Source: Lysobacteraceae bacterium
GTDB lineage: Bacteria; Pseudomonadota; Gammaproteobacteria; Xanthomonadales; Xanthomonadaceae
Assembly (NCBI GenBank): GCA_027483745.1
Contig: JAIXTZ010000285.1
Coordinates: 1 to 11,484 of the forward strand
Length of the DNA: 11,484 nucleotides
Direction of reading: 5' to 3'
Positions 1-5,575 of the stretch are shown piece after piece. The notes under the pieces are model-generated. The model had not been told where the DNA came from, did no database searches, and saw only the letters and a list, made by a program, of their open reading frames with translations. Position 1 is the first letter of the stretch, and the number at the start of each line of letters is the position of its first letter. The position numbers and the translations under genes are program-made.

Positions 1-1103
1 ACCTTGGCGAAGGCCGGCACGGCGTCGAGGCCGTGGATCACGTCGCCGGTGATCGGCGTTTCGGGATAGGGCTTCGCGGCCATCACCACGCCGAGCGCGG
101 GTTCGGGCGACCAGCGGGCGTCAACCGTATCGAGCGTGCCGTCGATCGCCGCGTCGACCAGATCCACGAGGTCGGAGTCGAGGCGCAGCATCACCGGCTG
201 GGTTTCCGGGTCACCGAAGCGCACGTTGAACTCGATGACCTTGGGCGCGCCCTGCGCGTCGATCATCAGGCCGGCATAGAGGAAGCCGGTGAAGGGCACG
301 CCGTCGGCCGCCATGCCGCGCACGGTGGGCTCCACGACCTCGCGCATCACGCGGGCATGCACTTCGGGCGTGACCACGGGCGCGGGCGAATAGGCGCCCA
401 TGCCGCCGGTGTTCGGGCCGGTGTCGCCGTCGCCGACGCGCTTGTGGTCCTGCGAGGTCGCCATCGGCAGCGCATGCACGCCGTCGACCATCGAGATGAA
501 GCTGGCTTCCTCGCCGTCGAGGAAGTCCTCGATGACGACGCGTGAACCCGCACTGCCGAAGGCGTTGCCGGCCAGCATGTCGCGCACGGCGTCTTCCGCC
601 TCGGCAACGCTCATCGCGACGATCACGCCCTTTCCCGCGGCGAGGCCGTCGGCCTTCACCACGATGCGCGTGTCGTTGAGCTTGGTGGTGCGCGCGCGGA
701 TGTAGTTGCAGGCCGCGTCGACCTCGGTGAAGACCTCGTAGCCCGCGGTGGGAATGCCGTGGCGCTTGAGGAAATCCTTGGCGAAGGCCTTGCTGCCTTC
801 GAGCTGCGCGGCCTTCGCCGTGGGCCCGAAGATGCGGAAGCCGGCGGCGCGGAAGCGGTCGACCACGCCGGCCACCAGCGGGGCTTCGGGCCCGACCACG
901 GTCAGTGCGATGCTTTCGCGCTGCACCAGCGCGAGCAGTCCGTCGAGGTCGGTCGCCTTAACGTCGACGTTGCGGCACTTCGGCTCGGTGGCCGTGCCCG
1001 AATTGCCGGGCGCGACCAGCACTTCACTGACGCGCGCGCTCTGCGCGAGCTTCCAGGCCAGCGCGTGCTCGCGCCCGCCGTTGCCGATGACAAGGATTTT
1101 CAT
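1..1103 (-). CDS. purD: phosphoribosylamine-glycine ligase (GARS), 3' end cut off by the window edge
   Basis: PurD joins glycine to 5-phosphoribosylamine using ATP, giving GAR in the second step of cytosolic de novo purine synthesis. The first 367 codons are visible; the family is about 430 residues, so roughly 60 C-terminal residues lie beyond base 1. The N-terminal domain opens with MKILVIGNGGREHALAWKL (1-19), followed by GPEAPLVAGV (71-80). The ATP-grasp domain shows EGSKAFAKDFL (102-112), VKADGLAAGKGV (149-160), QDHKRVGDGDTGPNTGGMGA (218-237) and the GARS signature RFGDPETQ (295-302). The ATG at 1103 fits the family N-terminus exactly; AAGG nine bases upstream is a modest ribosome binding site. 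The start overlaps the stop of the upstream acetyltransferase gene as ATGA, so translation is probably coupled. No frameshift is seen. Identity is essentially certain. Confidence 0.97.
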   Translation of the reverse strand, partial: MKILVIGNGGREHALAWKLAQSARVSEVLVAPGNSGTATEPKCRNVDVKATDLDGLLALVQRESIALTVVGPEAPLVAGVVDRFRAAGFRIFGPTAKAAQLEGSKAFAKDFLKRHGIPTAGYEVFTEVDAACNYIRARTTKLNDTRIVVKADGLAAGKGVIVAMSVAEAEDAVRDMLAGNAFGSAGSRVVIEDFLDGEEASFISMVDGVHALPMATSQDHKRVGDGDTGPNTGGMGAYSPAPVVTPEVHARVMREVVEPTVRGMAADGVPFTGFLYAGLMIDAQGAPKVIEFNVRFGDPETQPVMLRLDSDLVDLVDAAIDGTLDTVDARWSPEPALGVVMAAKPYPETPITGDVIHGLDAVPAFAK

Positions 1104-1603
1104 GGGGGGCTGCCTTCGCGAAGATTCAAAAGTTGCATGGACACGAGTTTTTGGCCGCCCGCAACGCGTTGCTGCCCGATCTCGTGGAAGCCGAGTCGAT
1201 CGTGGAAGGCCTTCGAGCCGGGGTTCGGCGGATCGAGGTTGTATTCGCAGACGAGGGCTTCGATGCCCCGCTCGCGCGCGTGATCAGACAGGTGCTGGTA
1301 GAGCTGCTTGCCGCGGCCTTGGTCCGCGGCGCGGGCATCGACCACGATGCGATCGATGTAGATGAAGCGCGGCAAGCGTGCGGCGAACCAGCGGAAGTTG
1401 TCGTTGTCGTAGGCCGCCGTCTCGTCCATCGCCAACAGGAAGGCCACGGTCTCGCCTTTGTGCTCGACCACCCAGTGCGCGCAGGCGAGGGCATCGAGCT
1501 CGGCGAGACGCGCCGCGTCCATGGCGCTGGTCTGTGCCACCTCCGCCGCGTTCAGCGCGACGATGCGCGCGTGGTCGTCGGCGGTGGCGGGGCGGATCGG
1601 CAT
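1100..1603 (-). CDS. GNAT-family N-acetyltransferase between purH and purD
   Basis: This 167-residue protein has the GNAT acetyl-CoA-dependent acyltransferase fold; its substrate cannot be told. Motif A is YIDRIVVDARAADQGRGKQL (82-101), a beta strand followed by the pyrophosphate-binding loop; the usual Q/R at the loop's first position is Ala, but the glycines are present. Motif B is NPGSKAFHDRLGFHEIG (127-143). The central segment with FRWFAARLPRFIYIDRI (70-86) resembles the uncharacterised acetyltransferase group COG3818; this is from memory and unchecked. The ATG at 1603 was chosen over an in-frame ATG at 1666 because the latter lies inside purH and GNAT proteins commonly begin with an I-R-x-A strand, seen here as MPIRPATADD. 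There is no clear ribosome binding site, which suits re-initiation after purH, whose stop is 10 bases upstream. Its own stop overlaps the purD start as ATGA. All three genes are therefore probably one transcript. A link to purine metabolism is only an inference from position. Confidence 0.87.
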   Translation of the reverse strand: MPIRPATADDHARIVALNAAEVAQTSAMDAARLAELDALACAHWVVEHKGETVAFLLAMDETAAYDNDNFRWFAARLPRFIYIDRIVVDARAADQGRGKQLYQHLSDHARERGIEALVCEYNLDPPNPGSKAFHDRLGFHEIGQQRVAGGQKLVSMQLLNLREGSPP

Positions 1604-1613
1604 CGACCGGCGG

Positions 1614-3185
1614 TCAGTGGCGGAAGTGGCGCGTGCCGGTGAACACCATCGCCATGCCGTGCTCATCGGCGGCGGCGATGACTTCGGCGTCGCGCATCGA
1701 GCCGCCCGGCTGGATTACGGCGCGGATGCCGGCCTTTCCTGCGGCGTCAATGCCATCACGGAACGGGAAGAAGGCATCGCTCGCCATCACCGCGCCGGGC
1801 ACGACGAGGCCGGCTTCTTCGGCCTTCAGCGCCGCGATCTTCGCGCTCACCACGCGGCTCATCTGGCCCGCGCCAATGCCCACGGTCTGCGCGTCTTTCG
1901 CATACACGATGGCGTTCGACTTCACGTACATCGCCACCTGCCACGCAAAGACGAGGTCGGCCATTTCTTCGACGCTCGGCTGGCGCTTCGTGACGATGCG
2001 GCCATCGCCCGCGGCCCACGGCGTCACGTCGGCGTCCTGCACCAGCAGGCCACCGGCGATGCGCTTGTAGTCCAGCGCCTTTGCCGGCACATCGAGCGCG
2101 CCGCAGGCCAGCACGCGCACGTTCGGCTTCTTCGCGAACACGGCCACGGCTTCGTCGCTGACGACCGGCGCGATCACCACTTCGACGAACTGGCGCTTCA
2201 GGATCTCTTCCGCCGTGCCGGCATCGAGCGGGCGGTTGAAGGCGATGATGCCGCCGAAGGCCGAGGTCGGGTCGGCGGCGTAGGCGCGGTCGTAGGCGGC
2301 GAAGATGTCCTGCGCCACGGCCACGCCGCAGGGGTTGGCGTGCTTCACGATCACGCAGGCCGGCTGGTGGAACTGCTTCACGCATTCCAGGGCGGCGTCG
2401 GCATCGGCGAGGTTGTTGTAGCTGAGCTCTTTGCCCTGCAGGAACCGCGCGGTGGCGACGATGCCCATCGGCGCGCCGCGCTCGACGTACAGCGCGCCGC
2501 GCTGGTGGGGGTTCTCGCCGTAGCGCAGCTTGCTGGTGAGGTCGAGCTGCAGGTTCAGCGTGCTCGGCCATTCGGCGGCCTTCGCTTCGTCCTCGACGCG
2601 CGCCGAGAGCCACATGCTCACCTTGCCGTCGTAGCGCGCGGTGTGCGCGTAGCCCTTGGCGGCGTAGCCGCGGCGCTGCGCCGCGGTGGTGCCGCCGGCG
2701 GCGAGGGCTTCAATGAAGCCGTCGTAGTCCGCCGGGTCGGTCAGCACGGCGACGCGGGCGTGGTTCTTCGCTGCCGCGCGCAGCATGGCCGGGCCGCCGA
2801 TGTCGATGTTCTCGACCGCGTCCTCGTAGCTGCAGTCGGGCTTGGCGACGGTTGCCTCGAAGGGGTAGAGGTTCACCACCAGCAGGTCGATGGCCTCGAT
2901 GCCGTGCTGGGCCATCACCGCGTCGTCGGTGCCGGCACGACCGAGCAGGCCGCCATGCACCGTCGGGTGCAGGGTCTTGACGCGGCCGTCCATGATTTCC
3001 GGGAAGCCGGTGACCGACGAGACGTCGGTGACGGCCAGGCCGGCCTCGCGCAGGGCCTTGGCCGTGCCACCGGTGGAGAGCAGCACCACGCCTTTTGCCG
3101 CGAGGGCTTGCGCCAGCGGCAGCAGGCCGGTTTTGTCGGAAACGGACAGCAGGGCCCGACGGACGGGCTGGCGGTGGTCGGTCAT
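1614..3185 (-). CDS. purH: bifunctional AICAR transformylase / IMP cyclohydrolase
   Basis: PurH carries out the last two steps of de novo IMP synthesis in the cytosol: formylation of AICAR by 10-formyl-tetrahydrofolate, then ring closure to IMP. The 523 residues match the usual length (E. coli about 529). The N-terminal MGS-like cyclohydrolase domain (about 1-200) shows [11 protein letters not shown] (11-21), STGGTAKAL (37-45), [17 protein letters not shown] (67-83) and [16 protein letters not shown] (126-141). The transformylase domain shows [10 protein letters not shown] (219-228), the catalytic Lys-His pair in KHANPCGVA (281-289), [14 protein letters not shown] (308-321), [13 protein letters not shown] (433-445) and the C-terminal FTGTRHFRH. 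The ATG at 3185 is preferred over one at 3206 because GAGGGAG lies four bases before it and the family begins at this point. It leads the purH-GNAT-purD unit, and a TATAAT box lies about 40 bases upstream. All key residues are present and the identification is very secure. Confidence 0.98.
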   Translation of the reverse strand: MTDHRQPVRRALLSVSDKTGLLPLAQALAAKGVVLLSTGGTAKALREAGLAVTDVSSVTGFPEIMDGRVKTLHPTVHGGLLGRAGTDDAVMAQHGIEAIDLLVVNLYPFEATVAKPDCSYEDAVENIDIGGPAMLRAAAKNHARVAVLTDPADYDGFIEALAAGGTTAAQRRGYAAKGYAHTARYDGKVSMWLSARVEDEAKAAEWPSTLNLQLDLTSKLRYGENPHQRGALYVERGAPMGIVATARFLQGKELSYNNLADADAALECVKQFHQPACVIVKHANPCGVAVAQDIFAAYDRAYAADPTSAFGGIIAFNRPLDAGTAEEILKRQFVEVVIAPVVSDEAVAVFAKKPNVRVLACGALDVPAKALDYKRIAGGLLVQDADVTPWAAGDGRIVTKRQPSVEEMADLVFAWQVAMYVKSNAIVYAKDAQTVGIGAGQMSRVVSAKIAALKAEEAGLVVPGAVMASDAFFPFRDGIDAAGKAGIRAVIQPGGSMRDAEVIAAADEHGMAMVFTGTRHFRH

Positions 3186-3189
3186 GCGT

Positions 3190-3196
3190 CTCCCTC
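3190..3196 (-). promoter_or_regulatory. ribosome binding site of purH
   Basis: GAGGGAG on the minus strand, four bases before the ATG at 3185. It is one of the strongest Shine-Dalgarno matches in the window and decides the purH start in favour of 3185 over the in-frame ATG at 3206. Confidence 0.75.
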
Positions 3197-3222
3197 GGCC
3201 CATCACGGGCGGAAAGACGCGG

Positions 3223-3228
3223 ATTATA
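3223..3228 (-). promoter_or_regulatory. candidate -10 box of the purH promoter
   Basis: A perfect TATAAT reads on the minus strand in the 73-base gap between the fis stop and the purH start, an AT-rich word standing out in very GC-rich DNA. It would place the transcript start near 3216, giving a leader of about 30 bases that holds the purH ribosome binding site. No good -35 hexamer is visible 16-18 bases upstream, so it may be weak or activator-dependent. No E. coli-style PurR operator and no riboswitch-like structure is visible in the gap. Confidence 0.5.
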
Positions 3229-3258
3229 CGGGGCGGTGAGCGACCCCGGTCCGCGTGA

Positions 3259-3528
3259 TCAGCGCAGCAGGCCGACGGCTTCGAGCTTCTTGCGCAGCGT
3301 CGCGCGATTGATGCCGAGCACGGCCGCGGCGCGGCTCTGGTTGCCCTCGCAGTGCTTCATCACTTCCGCCAGCAACCCCGTTTCCATCTCGGAGAGCATC
3401 AGCGCATAGAGCGAATCCGCCTCGCACTCGCCGCGGTCGCTGAGATAGCGGCGCGTGGCGCGGGACACGGCCTCGCGCAATGCGGGCACGGCCGGAGCAG
3501 CATCGGCGCGGGATGAGAGAGCGTTCAC
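3259..3528 (-). CDS. fis: Fis family nucleoid-associated DNA-binding protein
   Basis: Fis is a dimeric nucleoid protein that bends DNA and regulates stable RNA, recombination and growth-phase genes. The 89-residue protein ends in the classic Fis helix-turn-helix: [20 protein letters not shown] (61-80), then KLEAVGLLR. The dimer core [20 protein letters not shown] (37-56) precedes it. The N-terminal beta-hairpin region of E. coli Fis, needed for Hin/Gin inversion, is short and not recognisable. I chose the GTG at 3528 because the protein then begins [10 protein letters not shown], like the xanthomonad Fis proteins I remember. A GGGG lies about five bases upstream. An in-frame ATG at 3558 would add ten residues, but it lacks a ribosome binding site and falls within a hairpin. 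The gene follows the DUF3426 gene after 95 bases and precedes purH by 73. In E. coli fis is also near prmA, but with dusB directly before it; dusB is absent here. Confidence 0.93.
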   Translation of the reverse strand: MNALSSRADAAPAVPALREAVSRATRRYLSDRGECEADSLYALMLSEMETGLLAEVMKHCEGNQSRAAAVLGINRATLRKKLEAVGLLR

Positions 3529-3546
3529 GGAGACCCCAGGATTGAA

Positions 3547-3573
3547 CCCGCCGGCCATCCAGTGGACGGCGGG
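3547..3573. repeat. inverted repeat just upstream of fis
   Basis: CCCGCCG (3547-3553) pairs perfectly with CGGCGGG (3567-3573). Inside, CCA (3555-3557) can pair with TGG (3563-3565) around a five-base loop, with one G-A mismatch between the two stems. The hairpin ends 18 bases before the fis GTG. It has no T-run on either side, so it does not look like an intrinsic terminator. It could be a leader structure, an mRNA processing point or simply GC-rich chance. Confidence 0.4.
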
Positions 3574-3623
3574 GGAGGGGAGTCTGCCCCAATTCCGGAC
3601 GCCGCGCGACCTCGACTTTCGGG

Positions 3624-4148
3624 TCAGTGGAAATCGAACTCGAAGGCCACAGCGCGGTTGCCGGGATCGAGGATCTCCAAGGCGACGGTGGCCGACTGCC
3701 CCGGGGCCAGTCCCTCGCTGGAGGGCGTGCCGCCGAGGTATTCCACCGGCTGGAAGCGCCGCAGGCCGATGCGCTGGCCATCGAGATCGGTGAGGGCGAG
3801 TTCCAGCAGGGGCCAGCCCTGCGCCCACGCCGCGTCGTTGCGGAAGCTGGCCGTCACCAGCAGGGCCTGCCGGTTGGTCGGGTGGGGTTGGATCTCGCGG
3901 CTCAGCACGACGAAGGCCCCGGGCTCGTGCCAAGGGGGCAGCGTGCAGCCCAGCGAGGCGCAGGCGCTTTCCATCCACGGGCGCCAGGTGGGGCTGGCGG
4001 CGAAGCGCGCCCGGTCGGCCAGCACGATCTGCACCAGCAGCACCAAGGCGGCGGCGACCAGCAAGGCGCCGACGCGCCAGCGGCCCGCCCGGGAGAGCGG
4101 GGCGATTTTCGGCGGCGGACGGACGAAGCTGGGCAGCGGGCGCGGCAT
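3624..4148 (-). CDS. DUF3426 membrane protein lacking the N-terminal zinc ribbon
   Basis: This 174-residue protein matches the C-terminal DUF3426 domain of a family usually made of an MJ0042-type zinc ribbon, a linker, one membrane helix and DUF3426. Its biochemical role is unknown. A basic, proline-rich N-terminus (1-25) is followed by a membrane helix (about 26-44, RVGALLVAAALVLLVQIVLA). The rest, outside the membrane if the positive-inside rule holds, contains the paired cysteines in SACASLGCTLP (61-71), FQPVEYLGG (132-140), LAPGQSATVALEI (147-159) and the ending AFEFDFH. No CxxC zinc-ribbon pair exists before the helix. None fits upstream either, since prmA ends 20 bases before the ATG at 4148. 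No other in-frame start is near and no clear ribosome binding site is seen, so coupling to prmA is likely. The family call is from memory of its pattern. Confidence 0.8.
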   Translation of the reverse strand: MPRPLPSFVRPPPKIAPLSRAGRWRVGALLVAAALVLLVQIVLADRARFAASPTWRPWMESACASLGCTLPPWHEPGAFVVLSREIQPHPTNRQALLVTASFRNDAAWAQGWPLLELALTDLDGQRIGLRRFQPVEYLGGTPSSEGLAPGQSATVALEILDPGNRAVAFEFDFH

Positions 4149-4168
4149 GGCGGCGGAGTGTACGGGTC

Positions 4169-5080
4169 TCAGTGCGCGCGGCGGCGGCCGGTGATGCGCA
4201 CCCAGTCTTCGCGCTGCGTCACCACCAGCTCGTCGAACCAGGCCGCGTAGCGTTCGACCAGGGCCTCGTCCTGGCCCTTCAGGATGCCGGAGAGGGCGAT
4301 CACGCCGCCCGGCGCCACCCGCGAGGCGAGCACGTCGGCGAGCGCGTCGAGGGCGACGGCAAGGATGTTGGCCACGACGACGGGGTACGTCGCCTTCGGC
4401 TCCTCCGGTGGCAGGTGCACGCCCATCCGCTCGGCCACGCCGTTGCGCAGCGCGTTGTCGGTGGTGGCGAGGATGGCCTGCGGGTCGTTGTCCACGCCCA
4501 TCGCACGCGCCGCGCCGAGCTTCAGCGCCGCGAGCGCGAGGATGCCGCTGCCGCAGCCGAAGTCGAGCACCGTCTTGCCGGACAGATCGAGGCCATCGAG
4601 CCAGTCGAGGCAGAGCGCCGTGGTGGCGTGCGTGCCGGAGCCGAAGGCGAGGCCGGGATCAAGACGCACCACGGCGGCGTTCGCCGCCTTCGCGGCCTCG
4701 GGCAATTCGTGATCCCACGGCACAATCCACGTGCGCGTGCCGAAGGCCATCGGCTGGAACTGGTCCATCCACGCGCGCACCCAGTCCTGGTCGTCGACCA
4801 CGCGGAACGAGGCCGAAGCGAGGTCCGCCCGCGGATCGATCGATTCGAGCGCGGCCAGCAGCGGCTCGCGCGGCACGTCTTCATCGAACAGCGCGACCAC
4901 GAGGCAATCCGCCCACAGCGGCGTTTCGCCGACGCCGGGCTCGAGGATGGCCTGCTCGTTCGTGGTGTCGGCCTGCGGGTCGAGCAGGGTGACGCTCATC
5001 GCGCCGAGATCGGTAAGCGCGCGCTCGAGCCAGGGCTCGTCTTTGGCGCGGCAGCGCAGGGAGAGTTCGAGGTGGGGCAT
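4169..5080 (-). CDS. prmA: ribosomal protein L11 methyltransferase
   Basis: PrmA trimethylates ribosomal protein L11 with S-adenosylmethionine in the cytosol; in E. coli its loss has little effect on growth. The 303 residues are close to the usual 293. The N-terminal L11-recognition domain begins [10 protein letters not shown]. The linker carries the family hallmark [20 protein letters not shown] (141-160). The methyltransferase domain has motif [21 protein letters not shown] (171-190), the acidic AdoMet ribose-binding loop GVDNDPQA (195-202), VVANILA (235-241) and IALSGIL (261-267). The ATG at 5080 gives the family N-terminus, although it lacks a clear ribosome binding site. An in-frame ATG at 5104 would add eight residues (MRSSYNGP) and overlap the start of the divergent gene. 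The DUF3426 gene follows 20 bases later and fis after that, so co-transcription is likely. Confidence 0.96.
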   Translation of the reverse strand: MPHLELSLRCRAKDEPWLERALTDLGAMSVTLLDPQADTTNEQAILEPGVGETPLWADCLVVALFDEDVPREPLLAALESIDPRADLASASFRVVDDQDWVRAWMDQFQPMAFGTRTWIVPWDHELPEAAKAANAAVVRLDPGLAFGSGTHATTALCLDWLDGLDLSGKTVLDFGCGSGILALAALKLGAARAMGVDNDPQAILATTDNALRNGVAERMGVHLPPEEPKATYPVVVANILAVALDALADVLASRVAPGGVIALSGILKGQDEALVERYAAWFDELVVTQREDWVRITGRRRAH

Positions 5081-5086
5081 GGGGCC

Positions 5087-5092
5087 ATTGTA
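5087..5092 (-). promoter_or_regulatory. possible -10 box for prmA
   Basis: TACAAT on the minus strand (five of six matches to TATAAT) ends six bases before the prmA ATG. If used, transcription would start at or next to the ATG, giving a leaderless mRNA, which would fit the lack of a ribosome binding site. No convincing -35 hexamer is found at the proper distance inside the divergent gene, so this is tentative. Confidence 0.3.
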
Positions 5093-5095
5093 GGA
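5092..5095 (+). promoter_or_regulatory. ribosome binding site of the divergent hypothetical gene
   Basis: AGGA lies seven bases before the ATG at 5103. It supports that start and the reality of the gene. The site overlaps the possible minus-strand -10 box of prmA by one base. Confidence 0.5.
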
Positions 5096-5102
5096 TGACC
5101 GC

Positions 5103-5546
5103 ATGTCCCAGCACTCCCAGGCCAAGCGCGCGGCCCGCAAGAAGCGCGAGAAGAAGGCCGCGAACGCTTCCGGCAAACGCGGCACCGGCACGCCCTTCGT
5201 CGCGCATGCGCAGCTGGTCGACGATGCCGGCGCCTTGGTGGCGGCCGGTGGGCTCTATGGCGAGGAATGGGTGATGGTGGTCGCCGGGCGCGCGCTGGAC
5301 GGCATCGACAGCCCGGGCTTGCTGATCGCCATGCTCAAGCACACCGCGGCGCGCTGTGAATCGGAAGGCCGCGGCACCACGCTGCGCATGTCGCCGGTGC
5401 TGGAGAAGGCCGCCGCGGAGGAAGCCGCCGAGGGCGGGCACACGCTCGAGGAATGGTTGGCCATGCTGGAGGCCGAACGCGCCGAGCACGCCGAGAAGAA
5501 GCGCGCCGCGGCCGCCGCCGCCGGGCCGGACCCGAGCCTGCACTGA
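5103..5546 (+). CDS. hypothetical protein, 147 aa, with a basic N-terminus and an Ala/Glu-rich tail
   Basis: I do not recognise this protein. It begins with a strongly basic stretch, [20 protein letters not shown] (6-25), which could bind nucleic acid or ribosomes. A central part follows that looks folded, with hydrophobic strand- and helix-like segments (about 32-95; e.g. [19 protein letters not shown] at 51-69). It ends in a charged, alanine-rich helical tail with [20 protein letters not shown] (120-139). No signal peptide, membrane helix, zinc site or catalytic motif is seen, so it is probably cytosolic. Evidence that it is a real gene: AGGA seven bases before the ATG at 5103, an ORF that fills the space between divergent prmA and the convergent cyclase gene, and the lack of a better gene on the other strand. 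Its start is 22 bases from that of prmA. It ends 8 bases before a perfect hairpin. It is the only plus-strand gene in the window. Confidence 0.78.
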   Translation: MSQHSQAKRAARKKREKKAANASGKRGTGTPFVAHAQLVDDAGALVAAGGLYGEEWVMVVAGRALDGIDSPGLLIAMLKHTAARCESEGRGTTLRMSPVLEKAAAEEAAEGGHTLEEWLAMLEAERAEHAEKKRAAAAAAGPDPSLH

Positions 5547-5554
5547 GCGTTGCT

Positions 5555-5575
5555 GCCGGCGCGCGAGGCGCCGGC
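5555..5575. terminator. perfect 8-bp hairpin between convergent genes, possible bidirectional terminator
   Basis: GCCGGCGC (5555-5562), a five-base loop GCGAG, then GCGCCGGC (5568-5575). It fills most of the 29-base gap between the stop of the hypothetical plus-strand gene (5546) and the stop of the cyclase gene (5576), directly touching the latter. No run of T follows on either strand, so classical intrinsic termination is doubtful. It may still stop or stabilise the 3' ends of both convergent transcripts. Confidence 0.5.

Noticed and set aside
1605..1615. Short palindrome GACC-GGC-GGTC at the purH stop and GNAT start
   Set aside because: Four base pairs with a three-base loop is within chance in this composition and has no supporting context.
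1458..3239. A 593-codon open frame on the plus strand opposite purH
   Set aside because: It is fully antisense to an intact, well-conserved purH, is full of His/Arg/Val/Ala/Gly as expected from the reverse frame of GC-rich coding DNA, and has no recognisable domain.
3231..3254. Possible terminator between fis and purH (CCCCG / CGGGG pairing)
   Set aside because: The stem is only about five pairs with a ten-base loop and no T-run follows; it overlaps the likely promoter region.
4172..5098. A 308-codon plus-strand frame covering prmA
   Set aside because: It is antisense to a complete prmA with all methyltransferase motifs; the His/Arg/Glu-rich composition marks it as a shadow.
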